Shown one piece after another: positions 49,521 to 61,745 of a DNA stretch of 64,000 nucleotides. A program made the translations under genes and the position numbers. Below the pieces are notes generated by a model. That model did no database searches. It was not told the DNA's origin and worked only from the letters and a program-made list of their open reading frames with translations. The DNA is taken from NCBI RefSeq assembly GCF_003086295.3, contig NC_092047.1:120038949-120102948 (forward strand), given 5' to 3'. The stretch comes from Arachis hypogaea. Taxonomy: Eukaryota; Streptophyta; Magnoliopsida; Fabales; Fabaceae. Position 1 is the first letter of the stretch. Every line of letters begins with the position of its first letter.

Positions 49521-50577
49521 ATTTACTTGTGGAAAGCAAAAGTACTCAATAAAGCAGGAAAGTTGGTTCTCATCAAGTCAGTTATTAATAGCATACCCAT
49601 TTACTATCTGAGCTTGTATAAAATGCCAGTTGCGATGGCGAAAAAAATAATTTTATTGCAAAGAAGGTTCTTTTGGGAGAAAGATGATGGTCGACCTGGG
49701 CTGGCTGTGGTAAAGTGGGACATGATTCAGGCTCCGAAGAATTTACGAGGATTAGGTGTGGGAGATGTGATGGTTCGTAATACCGCCTTATTGTTCAAGT
49801 GGTGGTGGAGATTTTCTAAAGAAAATTGTCCACTGTGGAAGAAGATTGTGTACTTGTGCAATAATCTGAACTCTAGACAGCTTTTGTCTACTGAAGAGTT
49901 ATTGACAAAAGAGACCCGTGGAGAGATATATGTCACCTACAAATAAAAGAGCAAAATGTCAGACAAAAGATTATTGATGGACTTATTATGGAAGTAGGAG
50001 ATGGTAGATCAACCAAATTTTGGAGGATATATGGTTACAGTATGGGAAGCTGAAAGACTCCTTTTCGAGACTCTTCTTGGTTTTAAATAACAAATGATCC
50101 ATAATTGGGGATTGTAGGTTTTGGGACGGGATAGAGTGAGTGTGGAACTTCCAATGGAAGACTAACAGTTTGAATCAATTGCTGGATATCCTGCATGATG
50201 TGAGATTGATAACAGGAGTACAAGATAAAGTGGTATGAAAATTTGACAAAAATGGCGTTTATACTATTAGCTCATTTGTGCAGATTTTGCAGGAACAGAC
50301 TTTGGTGGATGATATCCTTAGCTACAAGTTCACAAATGGAATTTGAAAAGGATTAGTGCCCCCTCGGTTTGAGTTGTTTACTTGGTTTGTGCTAGTAGGC
50401 CGAGTTAGTACAAAGGATCGTTTGAATAGATTGGATATCATTGATCAAAATGATAACATTTGTGCTATGTGTAATAAAAAAGTTGAATCTGTACAACATC
50501 TGTTTGTTAGTGTAAGTTTGCCTGGCAGGTATGATGCACATGAATTATTCATATGGGTTGTGTTTGGAGTATCTTAG
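49521..50577 (+). pseudogene. LINE (L1-type) reverse transcriptase 3' fragment with zinc-binding domain
   Basis: The plus-strand frame at 49527-49946 reads WKAKVLNKAGKLVLIKSV, then IPIYYLSLYKMPVAMAKKI and WDMIQAPKNLRGLGVGD, the region after the RT palm in plant LINEs. After several stops and a frame change, 50356-50577 resumes with RFELFTWFVLVGRVSTKDRL and CAMCNKKVESVQHLF, the RT-associated zinc-binding domain with its Cys pair. The 5' part, endonuclease and palm motifs are missing; the LTR element ends exactly where the LINE begins. It is dead. Confidence 0.85.
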
Positions 50578-50954
50578 AATTCATAAAATAACACTTTGAG
50601 AGTTGGAAATTGATGTCTATAAAAAAAGACAAATGTAAAACATAATTAATGAGTTTCTTTTCAGTTATATAAAATGTTTCATTATGTAAAAATAAACACA
50701 TTTTTCAGCATAAAACTACAACTACGGTAAATTGTGTTGCTAAATTGTTTTATTGCTTCAAAGAATGGTGTGAAAAATAATTTATGTTATTGATGACTAT
50801 GTTAAAAATGATATAAAAACTGAATTGCTGTTATTTTGTAACTTATGTATACTCCACCTAATATATTGAGCTTGTCTTTCTTTTCAGGAAAAAAAAAAGA
50901 CAAATCCTAATCAAATGTTAGTTAGAATTTATTGGCTCCTGACCTTTTTTCTCG

Positions 50955-50955
<1 letters not shown>

Positions 50956-51014
<59 letters not shown>
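50956..51014. repeat. (TA)n microsatellite
   Basis: About 29 TA units in AT-rich DNA downstream of the LINE fragment. Confidence 0.97.
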
Positions 51015-51016
<2 letters not shown>

Positions 51017-52139
51017 AAATCATCAATAACTAATACAAAATACATATAAATAGTATGTTTACATACATATGCGCCAACGATGGAGTAGGTAAGTGTGAGA
51101 AATGTGTTGACCCATACAAAAGACTGAGGTTGTTATTTGACAATAATAAAACGGTACTTTTATAAAGCCAACAGATCTGAAAATGAAAATCATGCACATA
51201 TCTACATCAACAAAGTTGAGATTAATTCCTACCAAGTTCTTGTTTGTGCACACCATTTATTTCTCGAAATTGAAAATTAATATTGACACAATCTTAATTA
51301 AGTCTTAATACATAGAATTGATGATAGGGCGCTTTTAATGCAAAATCAATTTTGATTTTTGGTAAAACTCGATCTTTTAAGTTAAGATTATTGATGAGAA
51401 GAAATCACCTCTATACACACAACACAAGTATGAAAAGTATCCATAAAACCAACCCCCAGATATTAAGTCCCAAAATAATCATCATCCATAATACAATAAC
51501 TATTAATAATAATTAGAGAGTCTAATAATGATGAGAACCATAAATATATATTAAGTTGATGGGAATTAAAAGGGTGAAAGCAAAACGTGAAGGATTGAAG
51601 TGTTCCAACTTGCAATGTGGTATCGTAATAATAACCCACTGAAGCTGAATAAATCACACACACCTACCACCACAATTGCGTAGTAGTTGCCTGCCTTTTT
51701 CGTAAATGCGCTATATATAGTTGTTGTAATAGGAATCAACTATTCCTTATTATTAGCTTAGCTTAATTCATTTCTTGTAATATAGTGATTAAAATTATTT
51801 GTGAAAATCAATTTATATGTATAGAAATAGAATGTACATTGTTTCCTTTTGATGATGAGTTTTGTGATGCATGTTAGAACCTCGGATCGAACATAAAGAA
51901 ACATAAGGATTTAAGACTCAAGAGTTTAATCAAAGCCATATCCGTAGGTGTGAAAAGGATTTGAGTGCGTACACATTCAATAAAGTCATTACTATAATAT
52001 GACAACATCAATGTTAGTTATCAAAATTTCTTTTCAAAAGTCTGTGTATCTTTTGGTGAATACATGCGGCATAGGAATATATGGCGGGGTTTGGTTGGTT
52101 TCTTTTAGACGTAAATACATAAGTAGATATAAGTATAAA

Positions 52140-52269
52140 GTGAAAAAATTTCACGTAAAATTAATAATTAAGAATTATTAAATAATTTAAATGATTTAAT
52201 TAAATTTTTATATAATCATTTTCAGTTATCAGTTTTACGTAAACTTAATTGGCACCTGAATTTTTATTT
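52140..52269. mobile_element. Foldback MITE, copy 4 (diverged)
   Basis: It contains tttcacgtaaaattaataa on the left, aaattattaaataatttaa-like words in the centre and agttttacgtaaactt on the right, ending cacctgaatttttattt. The flanks aagtataaa (52131-52139) and aaatataaa (52270-52278) match at 8 of 9 positions. Orientation is as in copy 3. Confidence 0.7.
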
Positions 52270-53979
52270 AAATATAAATATACATAAATTTTTTAATAAT
52301 TTTAATAATGATATATATACAAGATATAATTATCTAATTCAGATATCTATTTTACACCAAATATAACTACCATCATTATCATTATCACTAGGCTCTGATC
52401 TTTCACCACTGCTAATTTTTCATCCTCGAATTACACAACTTGATTCTCACTTCACATTCACATTCACATCTATATATGTTTAGATATATCAATATGTCGA
52501 AATTAAATATAGTGAGAAACTGAGAATGTGGCAAATAAATTTGGGAGCCGCACCAAGTTAATCTCGATAACTAAATTAAAATTTAAAACCCCACTTACAT
52601 CAGAAACAAATAATTAAAACTTACAAATAATGTATCCGCTACTGATGCATTTTAACTACAATATTTATTTAGAGCAAAGGGGTTTAAAATATTCGAAGAT
52701 TATCACCATTCATAAACTAGTGAAATTAATTAACTAAGCACCTACCACTACCAGTGATCCTATATATATGTTGTCAAAGTACCGATTACCTACCATGACT
52801 CAGTTCTATATTATACAGTATCAACCATATGCGTTAATATTTTATTATGCACACACAAATAACGTCAACAAAATAATAATATTTAATTTAACTGGTCAAC
52901 GTTGAGTTAGGCACCAAAGTTTTTTTTAACTTTGAAAGGCCTTGCACCTAATTCAAGAAGGCTCTTGCATGATGTGGTTTAGTAGTAGACGTGAGCATGC
53001 ATTATTCTTTTTTAATTTCCTTTTAGAGCAATTTTTCTTTCTTTTTTAAACATGTGATTATTTCACTAGTAGTATAAAACACCAAAACCAATATTATTTA
53101 ATTTCTTAAAAAGAAAATTGAATAGCAACAAACAACTGAACAGGTCGACTTTTTTTTTATGCCTCCCGTTAAAAAAATATTTTATTTATGGGCTACTAGT
53201 GGGCTTGAAATGCAGAGGCTTTGATTGGCATATATGTGAAGATTGTGAGGCCACACAAACTATTGAAAATGGACTCCTAGTAAATTAGTTCAAGTTCTCC
53301 AATATTTATTTTGTTTATAAGTGCGAGTTAGAGTCCAATAATAGACTCCAAATAATGATAATTTATAATTTAAATGAAATAATATAGATATTATTTAATC
53401 ATTATTCATTCCATATGTTTTAGATAGCAAAAACACTCGAATGATTTTTAAATATTTTTATAAAGACAACTTATTAATGAAGTGTGAAAAGATATGCCAA
53501 ATAATTCTAGAGGTTATGAATTTGTCACGTATGTAATTTGTTATCAATCAAACATGTATAATCTTTATAATTTTCTTTCACTTTCATAATCATTACTCAA
53601 CTCATAAGACAATATTTTTTTCCTAGCCACCAACTTGGTAACAGAAAAGAATAAAGAAAATCCAGCTTTTGTTTGGTCATCCAAGGCAGAAAACAACGAA
53701 AATTGCAGTGCACAATTGCCCACTTGGACTCATAATTTGAATTTGGATCTATCTTAGGTCCTTCGGCCCACAACAAAAATATCTCCTCACCACATTTCGC
53801 CCATGCTTAGCTACAAGCCTACAAGCTTAAATAAAATTTTAATTATTATAAAATACTCTTTTTATTTTAAGTTTTACATAAATGATAAGTTGATTATTTT
53901 GTTGCATTAGGTTTAACTATTTTGATGATTAAATTATTTTATTAAAAATTATAAAATAATATGTATAAATATATATAAA

Positions 53980-54232
53980 GGGAGTCACTTATATAAAGAT
54001 GTCAAAAACGTCTTTTTTTAAAGATATAAAAACGTCTTTTTTTAAAGATATTTTTTAAAAATTAAAATTTAATACATATAATCAATTAAATTATATTGTT
54101 TTTATTAAAATTAGACTGGATAAATCAATTTAGCAAAAAAATTAATAAATTAAATTTTAAATTAGTATAAATTAATATTTTTTATAAAAAAATATTACAA
54201 TATTCCTATTATAAACACAACTAAAATATTCC

Positions 54233-54268
<36 letters not shown>

Positions 54269-54568
54269 TTTGAAAACTTTAAATTTTAACCCTATAACTA
54301 TAGAGAAGAAAAGGATTAGAATTTAGAAGTATATTATAAGAATATTTTAGTAATTTTATATAATAGAGGTATTGTAGTCATTTTTTATAAAAAAAAATAT
54401 TAATTTAGACGAATTTAAAATTTGATTCATTTTTTTCGGTCAAATTAATTTGTCTGGCCTAATTTTGACAAAATAACATAATTTAAATGATTATATGTGT
54501 TAAATTTTAATTATTAAAAAATATCTTTAAAAAAAGACGTTTTTTGCGTCTTTATAGGAGTATCTCCC
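53980..54568. mobile_element. Mutator-type non-autonomous element with long inverted ends and 9-bp TSD
   Basis: The left end starts gggagtcacttatataaaga. The right end, reverse complemented, starts gggagatactcctataaaga. Both continue with aaaaacgtctttttttaaag, and similarity runs for well over 150 bp on each side. Directly outside lies a perfect 9-bp duplication, atatataaa, at 53971-53979 and 54569-54577. The left end has an extra tandem copy of the aaacgtctttttttaaagat word. There is no coding capacity. A 9-bp duplication with long inverted ends is the Mutator signature. Confidence 0.9.
54239..54264. repeat. Short (TA)n tract inside the Mutator-type element
   Basis: About 13 TA units in the internal part of the element at 53980-54568. 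Confidence 0.9.
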
Positions 54569-54953
54569 ATATATAAATATGTAGAAATTTACTTAATAGT
54601 TGATTTTTAGTATTGAGAAAATAATTTTTAAGAGAAACTGCCATTTTTAAATTCTTTTGTGAAAAATTGAATGTTTTAATAGAAAATAATTTAATCTAGT
54701 TTTAAATAAAACAAAAAAATGTGAATAAAAGGTCAAATTGGTAAAATAGGTTACCCTAAAGAGGAACCAAGTAACCTTACCTTATCTGAAGAAGTGAGAG
54801 TGTGAGATATTTTCCCTTGTGTTGGATAAATATCTCAGCCTCCCTCCGTTATTATTTCATTTCATTTCATTTCATAAACCCTCTCATTCTCTCTTCTCTT
54901 CCCTTCTTCTGCTTCTTATCTTATCCGTTTCATAAACCTCAGTCTCAGCCACA

Positions 54954-56566
54954 ATGTCTACCTCTGCAGCTTCTCTTGCTCTTCCAACCCTATCACTTCG
55001 AACCCGACAACCCCTCTCTTCTTCTCCTCCACAATGCTTCGCTTCTTTTTCCTTCAACCCCACCAAATCCGCTTCCATTTCCACCACTTTCCTTCCTCTT
55101 CGTCCAACCAGGTTCGTTTCAAATGTCGCTCTTTCCTCCCAATTCGACCAGGACGAAGAGATTCTCAGCGATGGAGATGACCGCAGCTTCTCCCCTGACC
55201 TCAAGCTCTTCGTTGGCAACCTTCCTTTCAGTGTTGACAGCGCCCAACTCGCTGAGCTCTTTGAAAGTGCTGGTACCGTTGAAGTCGTTGAGGTGCGTCT
55301 TTTTTCTTTTTCTTTCTTTAAAGTTTGGTTTTTTATCATTGATTTTTCTACCCTCTGAGGAAACCTTCGTGGAAGGATTGGTTTTGGGATTTTCCTGTTT
55401 GTTTTCATGGAAATTATTTAAACTAGTTATTCTAGGGTTAGCGAATTGAATTGCATACAAAGTTTTGTTCTTTCTTTTGGGTTGGGTGTTCTGAATGAAG
55501 TTGTTTGCTTTTTGGCAGGTGATTTATGATAAGATGAGTGGAAGAAGCAGGGGCTTTGGTTTTGTGACCATGTCTTCGATTGAGGAAGCTGAAGCTGCTA
55601 AACAACAATTCGATGGCTATGTAAGTTGGTGGTGTTCTGTTTGATGATAATACATCTTAGCATCTTACTGTTTCTGTTTCTGTTTCTTTCTGATTATTAC
55701 ATCTTTTATTCTGTGAAGTTATCTATGTTAAAATTTGACAGTGCTATGTGAATATGTTTTTTGAGTTTTGCTTTGTGAAATATCAATGTGTTTATTATGA
55801 GAAATGTTCCTTGAATGTACCATTCATCCATCATTGGATAGGATAAGGTTCGAGTTTTCCATTAGTTGGAGTGCGCACCGTATCCAATGGGAGATGGGGT
55901 GGTATGTGGATAACTACTATGTTCAAATTGCACTATTTGTTAATGTTGTATTGTATACTATGGTGTCCCTTTGTGACCATTTTGTTTATTAGTTATTACT
56001 GTCTAAGATAAGTGTTGCTGGAAATTTGTAGGAGCTAGATGGGAGGGCACTGAGAGTGAATTCTGGACCACCTCCTGCTAAGAATGAGGGTTCCCGTTTC
56101 AGATCTCCTTCTAGGGGTGGTTTCTCTTCAGATAACGGAAACCGTGTTCATGTTGGTAATCTTGCTTGGGGTGTTGACCACTTAGCACTTGAGAACTTGT
56201 TTCGTGAACAAGGAAAAGTTTTGGAGGCCAAGGTAATCTATGACAGGGAAAGTGGAAGATCAAGAGGCTTTGGATTTGTGACTTACAGCAGCCCTGAAGA
56301 GGTCAATAGTGCTATTGAATCCCTAGATGGCGCGGTAAGCACGTGAATCCACTCCTAGTATCCCGTTTGCTAATCACAAATAACAATTTAATGAGTTTGA
56401 ACTTGTTCATTTGTATATGTTACATTGTAAGTGTAATGAGTTGCTGTGGCATTTAGTTTCCATCATACCATTGTTTGATTATTTTGATGTCATTTGGTTG
56501 CAGGACTTGAATGGCAGAGCTATTAGAGTTTCTTTAGCAGATTCTAAGCCAAAGCGCCCGTTTTGA
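54954..56566 (+). CDS. Chloroplast RNA-binding protein, cp29 type (two RRMs)
   Basis: Four exons (54954-55292, 55519-55620, 56032-56334, 56504-56566) encode 268 residues. The first ~55 residues are Ser/Thr/Leu-rich and basic, a plastid transit peptide. A short acidic stretch, DQDEEILSDGDD (~65-76), follows. RRM1 (~83-160) has RNP2 LFVGNL and RNP1 RGFGFVTM. RRM2 (~186-261) has RNP2 VHVGNL and RNP1 RGFGFVTY. The spacer between them is short and has less Gly than in classic cp29 proteins. cp29 and cp31 proteins bind plastid mRNAs and affect their stability, editing and cold response. Arabidopsis CP29A/CP29B are the best match; map context favours CP29B (At2g37220). The frame opens further upstream without an ATG of better context; 54954 lies in acaATGtc and starts the transit peptide. 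Confidence 0.94.
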
Positions 56567-58605
56567 GGATTCAACATATCATCTATGCCTGATCAAGAGT
56601 AGAATTCGGTACTATTTTGTAAACCTATTCAATTTATGTTGTGAATTCAATTGGAAAAACACCATGTAATTCTGGTCTTCACCACAATTAATTTCCTCAC
56701 TGAATCCATGCATTGAGTTTTTAGTAATCCTCTACTAACTCATTGACAGGTAGATTGGAAGCTAAGTGGATGCAACTCATCCGTGTTTGCGAGAAGAAAA
56801 TGAACTCCATACATTGCGGCTGCATCCAACGAGAAGGAGCAACATCTGAGAGGCTTTCTTCCTGTGGAGAAGAGCATATAAGTGTGTCTTTAAGAGTTTG
56901 ATGTATGCTTCAAAGTTGCTGGTTGTGATTGGAAACTAAATTATAGACCTTGTTTCACCACTTTTTTGTCATAGTAGTAGATAACTCAATATTATTGGTT
57001 ATTTTCATTTGTCAATGTGCCTGGAAAATTATTTTTCAGCAGCAAATGTTCTAGCTGTTTTGCTTCTTTTTTTTTTCCCTGTTCAAGTTGAGATAGAATT
57101 ATGAGATTTGTGATAGAATATTACGAACCACGGGCAAGTTAATGTTAAAATTGAATGATTAAAATCTAAATAATGAGGTGTGGTATGTTGACTAATATAT
57201 ATATATATATTAAGTGGTAGTTTGTAAACAAAGACGTAGCATGGGGACTGGGGAGTAGTTGAGGTGAATGCTACAATACGTGCACGAGCTTCATCTTATC
57301 TTTAATGCTGCCGCTGCCAGTCTTCCATTCAGAGTCACGGTATTGCCTAAATGATTAATGAGATTTGGGAGAACCAGATTGTCTCTAATAAAATTAGGTA
57401 AACACAATTCTTCTTTTTCTTTTTTCCTGTTTACTCTTCAACTTTAGTCTTTACAAACATGCGCATATTTACAAGTAACATTTTGAAGGGTTCTTATTCA
57501 ATACTTGATTTTAACAAAGTTTCAAATCCGGGTGTGGTTGCTAAGGAGGCAAATATGTTGCTACTGTGTCAAGACCTCGACCACAACACAATTCTTCAAT
57601 CTAGATGATTAGTCCATTTTTTTTTCTAAAGCCACTTGTGCACGGAAAAAAGCACTAATTATGTATGTGATTTGAACCAATACTAAAATCCTATTTGTCA
57701 ATATTGTTTAGGTTAATCTCAAGTATTAATTAACCCATAACTGTCCTAACTCCCAAGTCCTAAGAGTGGTAGAAGCAGTTGAGAGGATGGTAGATGATTT
57801 TGCTTGCAGCTTGGCGTTAACAGTTACCACCATTAATAATTATATATGACTATGGCTATGCAGTTTATTTGCCAAAAGAAGAAAGAATGAGAATTGCATG
57901 CTTCATTACCCATTCTTCTAGCTGCTCTTTCTCACTCTCCTGTTATTCTATCTTTGTTTTTTTTAATGTGCTTCTTTTCAGTGATACAATTCTCCATACT
58001 GCACCATAAATCTTTTGCATGCCTATATAAGTATATATATAACTCAACAAGTAGTGTATAAAGACAGTTCTTTTGTGGCTATCCATCTGTCATCACTCAA
58101 TTTCACTTAAAGTTTCATTTTGTTCACTATCTCTAATTTTATTTATTTTTTATCTCCAAAACAAGAAAAAGTAACTACATCATAAAAATTTGACAAAGTA
58201 TTTACCTGTGCATTGAATAACTTAGCACAATACTCCTCTTTTATTTTTGGCACCGGCTATGTAAAACTTTGCCATAAAGTTTAAGATAGGCAGAGTCAAG
58301 GGCAAAAAAAAAAAGGTTAGCTATAGGGAAGACTTCAATTCCAACCAAAGCTTTTGGCAGTTCCAAATTCACAGGTTTTGCCTGTTAAAAGATACTGTAT
58401 TTTATAGCTTATGACACTATATGAGTTGTTCTACCTTTTTAGTCACATGATTTTTGTGGGGGGATATGGCAAGGCAAATTTTGACTACATGTTTTATGTG
58501 GTTGAGATCTTAACCGAATATCTTTTCAGTAGCTAATAACTCTGTATAAATGGTGATTTCTCATGGGGTGAAGATCATATATTTGAAGTAGAGAAGAAGA
58601 GAACT
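56567..58605. other. cp29 3' region and CNGC promoter, no gene seen
   Basis: The cp29 3'UTR probably extends to about 56960; a tgacag|gtag word near 56750 could be a 3'UTR intron acceptor. The rest is AT-rich with no coding signal. A TATA-like tgtataaatgg lies near 58542-58552, about 60 bp before the CNGC ATG. Confidence 0.5.
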
Positions 58606-61600
58606 ATGGCTTCTGGTGGTAGATCAAGATCTTCTGTAAGGTTTGCATGTTCTATACCCTTTTTCTAATCAGTGTATCTTGGGAACTATGAGTAGCTTAA
58701 TGAGTTTGATAACATGTGGTTGCAGGTTTCATGATGATGTTGAGACAGAGAAGTTAACAGAAAGCAAGGAAAAGAGCCACTTATCAATGCATGGCTATAA
58801 CAAGATAATGAGCGGAAAAGAGAATAATAGGAAGGATGCAACAAGAGGAAAGTGCCTGGAGAGAAGAAGAGAACTATCTAGAGTGTTCTCAGAGGATTAT
58901 GATGCAGATGAGATTCTGATATTGGATCCAAGGGGTCCAAGAGTGAATAGATGGAACAGGATTTTCTTAGTAGCATGCTTGATTTCATTGTTTGTGGATC
59001 CTTTGTTCTTTTACTTGCCAGTGGCCAAGAAAGAAATGTGCATTGACATGTCTATTGGTCTTGAAGTTTCCCTCACCATAATCCGGTCCATGGTTGATGC
59101 ATTTTACATTATTCAGATTTATGTAAGGTTTCAAACTGCTTATGTGGCGCCTTCTTCGCGTGTTTCTGGTAGAGGAGAGCTTATCATAGACTCCTCCAAG
59201 ATTGCATCACAGTATATGCATAAGGACTTTTGGATTGATCTACTGGCTGCACAGCCTCTTCCACAGGTATGCTGTTGAATTGTTAAGACCATCATAATCC
59301 TCTTGTGTTTCTTCTGCTGCTACAGCTTACAATTTCGTATAAATAAAATGTTAGGTGGTTATTTGGACCGTAATTCCAAATCTAAAGGGGTCACAAATGT
59401 TTGCTTCAAGGCATGTTCTGAGCATGGTTACCATTTTTCAGTACCTCTTGAGGCTATATCTGATTTATCCACTCTCACATGAAATCATCAAGACTAAAGG
59501 GGTAATGATGGAGAAAGCTTGGGCTGGTGCAGCATATAATCTTATGCTCTATATGCTAGCAAGTCATGTGAGTAACCCATTCAAATTCATATAATATTGT
59601 GATTTCGGGGTTTTGTTCTTAACAATATGTGTTGAAAAGGTTTTAGGATCATGCTGGTATCTGCTGTCAATTGAAAGGCAAGATGAGTGTTGGAAGAAAG
59701 TTTGTAATCTTGAGTACCGAAATTGCAAGTACCATTATCTTGAATGTGAAAGCATAGGGGACCTAAGTAGGACTTCATGGCTCAAATCAAGCAATATCTC
59801 AAGCCTTTGTGATCAGGACAGTGATTTCTTTCAGTTTGGTATTTTTGCTGATGCTCTTTCTTTGGAAGTTACAGCCTCAGAATTCTTCAGCAAATACTAT
59901 TATTGTCTTTGGTGGGGACTGAGAAATCTTAGGTAACTAATTTGTTGATTATTATAAAGTGATAAATGAAAATCATGTTCTAACACTGTTCCTATGTCAA
60001 ATTTTCAGCTCTTTAGGACAGAATCTCTTGACAAGCACGCAAGTCACAGAGATAAATTTTGCTGTGATTGTTGCAATTCTTGGATTGGTGCTGTTTGCAT
60101 TGCTCATAGGCAATATGCAAGTAATGAAATCTATGATTATTTCTATTGAATTAGAATAGAAATAGATTTGAGTGTGGATAATAAATTGTTATGTTGTGTT
60201 TCTAAATAGACATATTTGCAATCAACAACAATGAGACTAGAAGAATGGAGAATAAGGAGAACAGATACAGAAAGATGGATGCACCATAGGCAACTCCCTC
60301 GGCATCTGAAGCAAAATGTGAGAAGGTATGACCAATTGAGATGGGTTGCCACTCGTGGTGTTGATGAAGAAGCCATTCTTAGAGACCTTCCTGCTGATCT
60401 TAGACGTGACATTAAGCGCCACCTTTGTCTCAATCTTGTTCGCCAAGTATGTTTCTTTTATTTTGTATTTCAACGTGTATTCTAGGTGACTCATATTTTG
60501 TGCATCATAGTTTTCAATAAGCTTCTTCTCATGCAGTGTTGTTTGTTTTGTTTAACTCCTAGTTGGATATATATAACATCTTAAGCCGAAAACTTAGCTG
60601 CAGTCGACTTCACGTAAAGTTAATAGTTGAGAACCGTTAGATAAAAATTTAGTTAAATCAATCAAATCATCTAAAAACTCTCAATTATCAACTTCACGTG
60701 AAGTCGACTGCACCTGAGTTTCCACCACATCTTAAACACACATATGACATTATGACAATATGTTTGATATCCTTTTATTGGATTCACTAGTAACATATAT
60801 AACTAAAATTTCTTATTCTTAATGATGTGTGCGATTAGATAGAAACTCAAGTGCAGTTAACTTCATATGAAGTTGATAACTAAAAGTTAAATTATTTGGT
60901 TAAATTATTATCTAACACCTATCAATTGTATGTGAAGTTAACTGTACTTGAATTTTCATCGTGTGATTATTCATATTTGAATGTGACAAATTATTGTATG
61001 TGATCAGGTACCATTATTTGATCAGATGGATGAGAGAATCCTAGATGCAATATGTGAGAGGCTAAAACCGTCACTATGTTCCCAAGGGACATGCCTTGTC
61101 CGTGAAGGTGACCTTGTTCATGAGATGTTCTTCATAGTAAGAGGCCATTTAGATTCTTGCACCACCAATGGTGGCCGAACCGGATTCTTCAACTCGTGTC
61201 GAATTGGGCCCGGTGACTTCTGCGGTGAGGAGCTTCTCACATGGGCCTTGGACCCACGTCCAACTGTGGCCCTTCCTTCATCAACAAGAACAGTGAGGGC
61301 CATAACTGAAGTTGAGGCCTTTGCACTAATTTCTGAAGACTTGAAATTTGTGGCGGCCCAATTCAGAAGGTTACATAGCAAGCAACTTAGGCAAACTTTC
61401 AGGTTCCATTCTCATCAATGGAGAACATGGGCTGCATGTTTTATACAAGCAGCTTGGTTTAGGTATAAGAGAATCAAGGAGACAAGTGAGCTCCAGAGAA
61501 AGGAGAGTCCAATGATGATCATGATGGCCTGTGGGCCTCGAAATGGGCCTGAGCACTTCTCTGCACCCTTGCAGCCCATGACTGGATCAAGTTTAAGTAT

Positions 61601-61745
61601 GTATTCATCAAAATTGGCAGCAAGCCCAAGGAGAGGTATGAGCCTAAGACATGGGCCTGAGTTTGATATGTTTTTTGGGTCATTGAAGAAGCCACTTGAA
61701 CCAGACTTTACAGATGAAGATGATGATAATGATGATGATAAGTAA
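58606..61745 (+). CDS. Cyclic nucleotide-gated ion channel, group III, CNGC15-like
   Basis: Seven exons (58606-58640, 58726-59266, 59355-59567, 59640-59932, 60009-60120, 60210-60446, 61008-61745) encode 722 residues. The start is MASGGRSRSSVRFHDDVE, a basic N-terminus as in CNGC15. SRVFSEDY and ILDPRGPRVNRWN precede the first of six membrane spans (~110). The pore helix and filter region reads YCLWWGLRNLSSLGQNL (~353-370). A C-linker with MRLEEWRIRRTDTERWM leads to the cyclic nucleotide-binding domain (~478-600: PLFDQMDERILDAICERL, GPGDFCGEELLTWALDPRP). A calmodulin IQ motif follows (CFIQAAWFRYK, ~621). The tail is acidic, ending DEDDDNDDDK. CNGC15-type channels carry Ca2+; in Medicago they act at the nuclear envelope in symbiotic calcium spiking. 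Whether this copy does so is unknown. Confidence 0.94.
60585..60726. mobile_element. Foldback MITE, copy 5, in CNGC intron 6
   Basis: A well-preserved copy. Left gaaaacttagctgcagtcga and right tcgactgcacctgagtttcc are near-perfect inverted ends, with cttcacgtaaagttaatag and ttatcaacttcacgtgaag just inside. Flanks are a perfect 9-bp duplication, acatcttaa, at 60576-60584 and 60727-60735. The RNA could fold into a hairpin of ~140 nt. Confidence 0.93.
60838..60960. mobile_element. Foldback MITE, copy 6, in CNGC intron 6
   Basis: The ends are gatagaaactcaagtgcagt and actgtacttgaattttcatc. Flanks gtgcgatta (60829-60837) and gtgtgatta (60961-60969) match at 8 of 9 positions. It lies 111 bp downstream of copy 5, in the opposite internal orientation, and 47 bp before the exon 7 acceptor. 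Confidence 0.88.

Larger units (their letters stand above)
50578..54953. other. Long AT-rich intergenic region with SSRs and two DNA-transposon remnants
   Basis: Frames at 51059-51256, 51463-51663 and 51999-52181 match no family. Listed repeats lie at 50956, 52140, 53980 and 54239. The last ~150 bp, with a CT-rich leader and repeated catttcatttcatttca words, is the promoter and 5'UTR of the cp29 gene. Confidence 0.55.

Noticed and set aside
54802..55460. Frames of 215, 174 and 113 residues overlapping the cp29 first exon
   Set aside because: The RRM frame from 54954 is the conserved one; the others run into the intron or are antisense.
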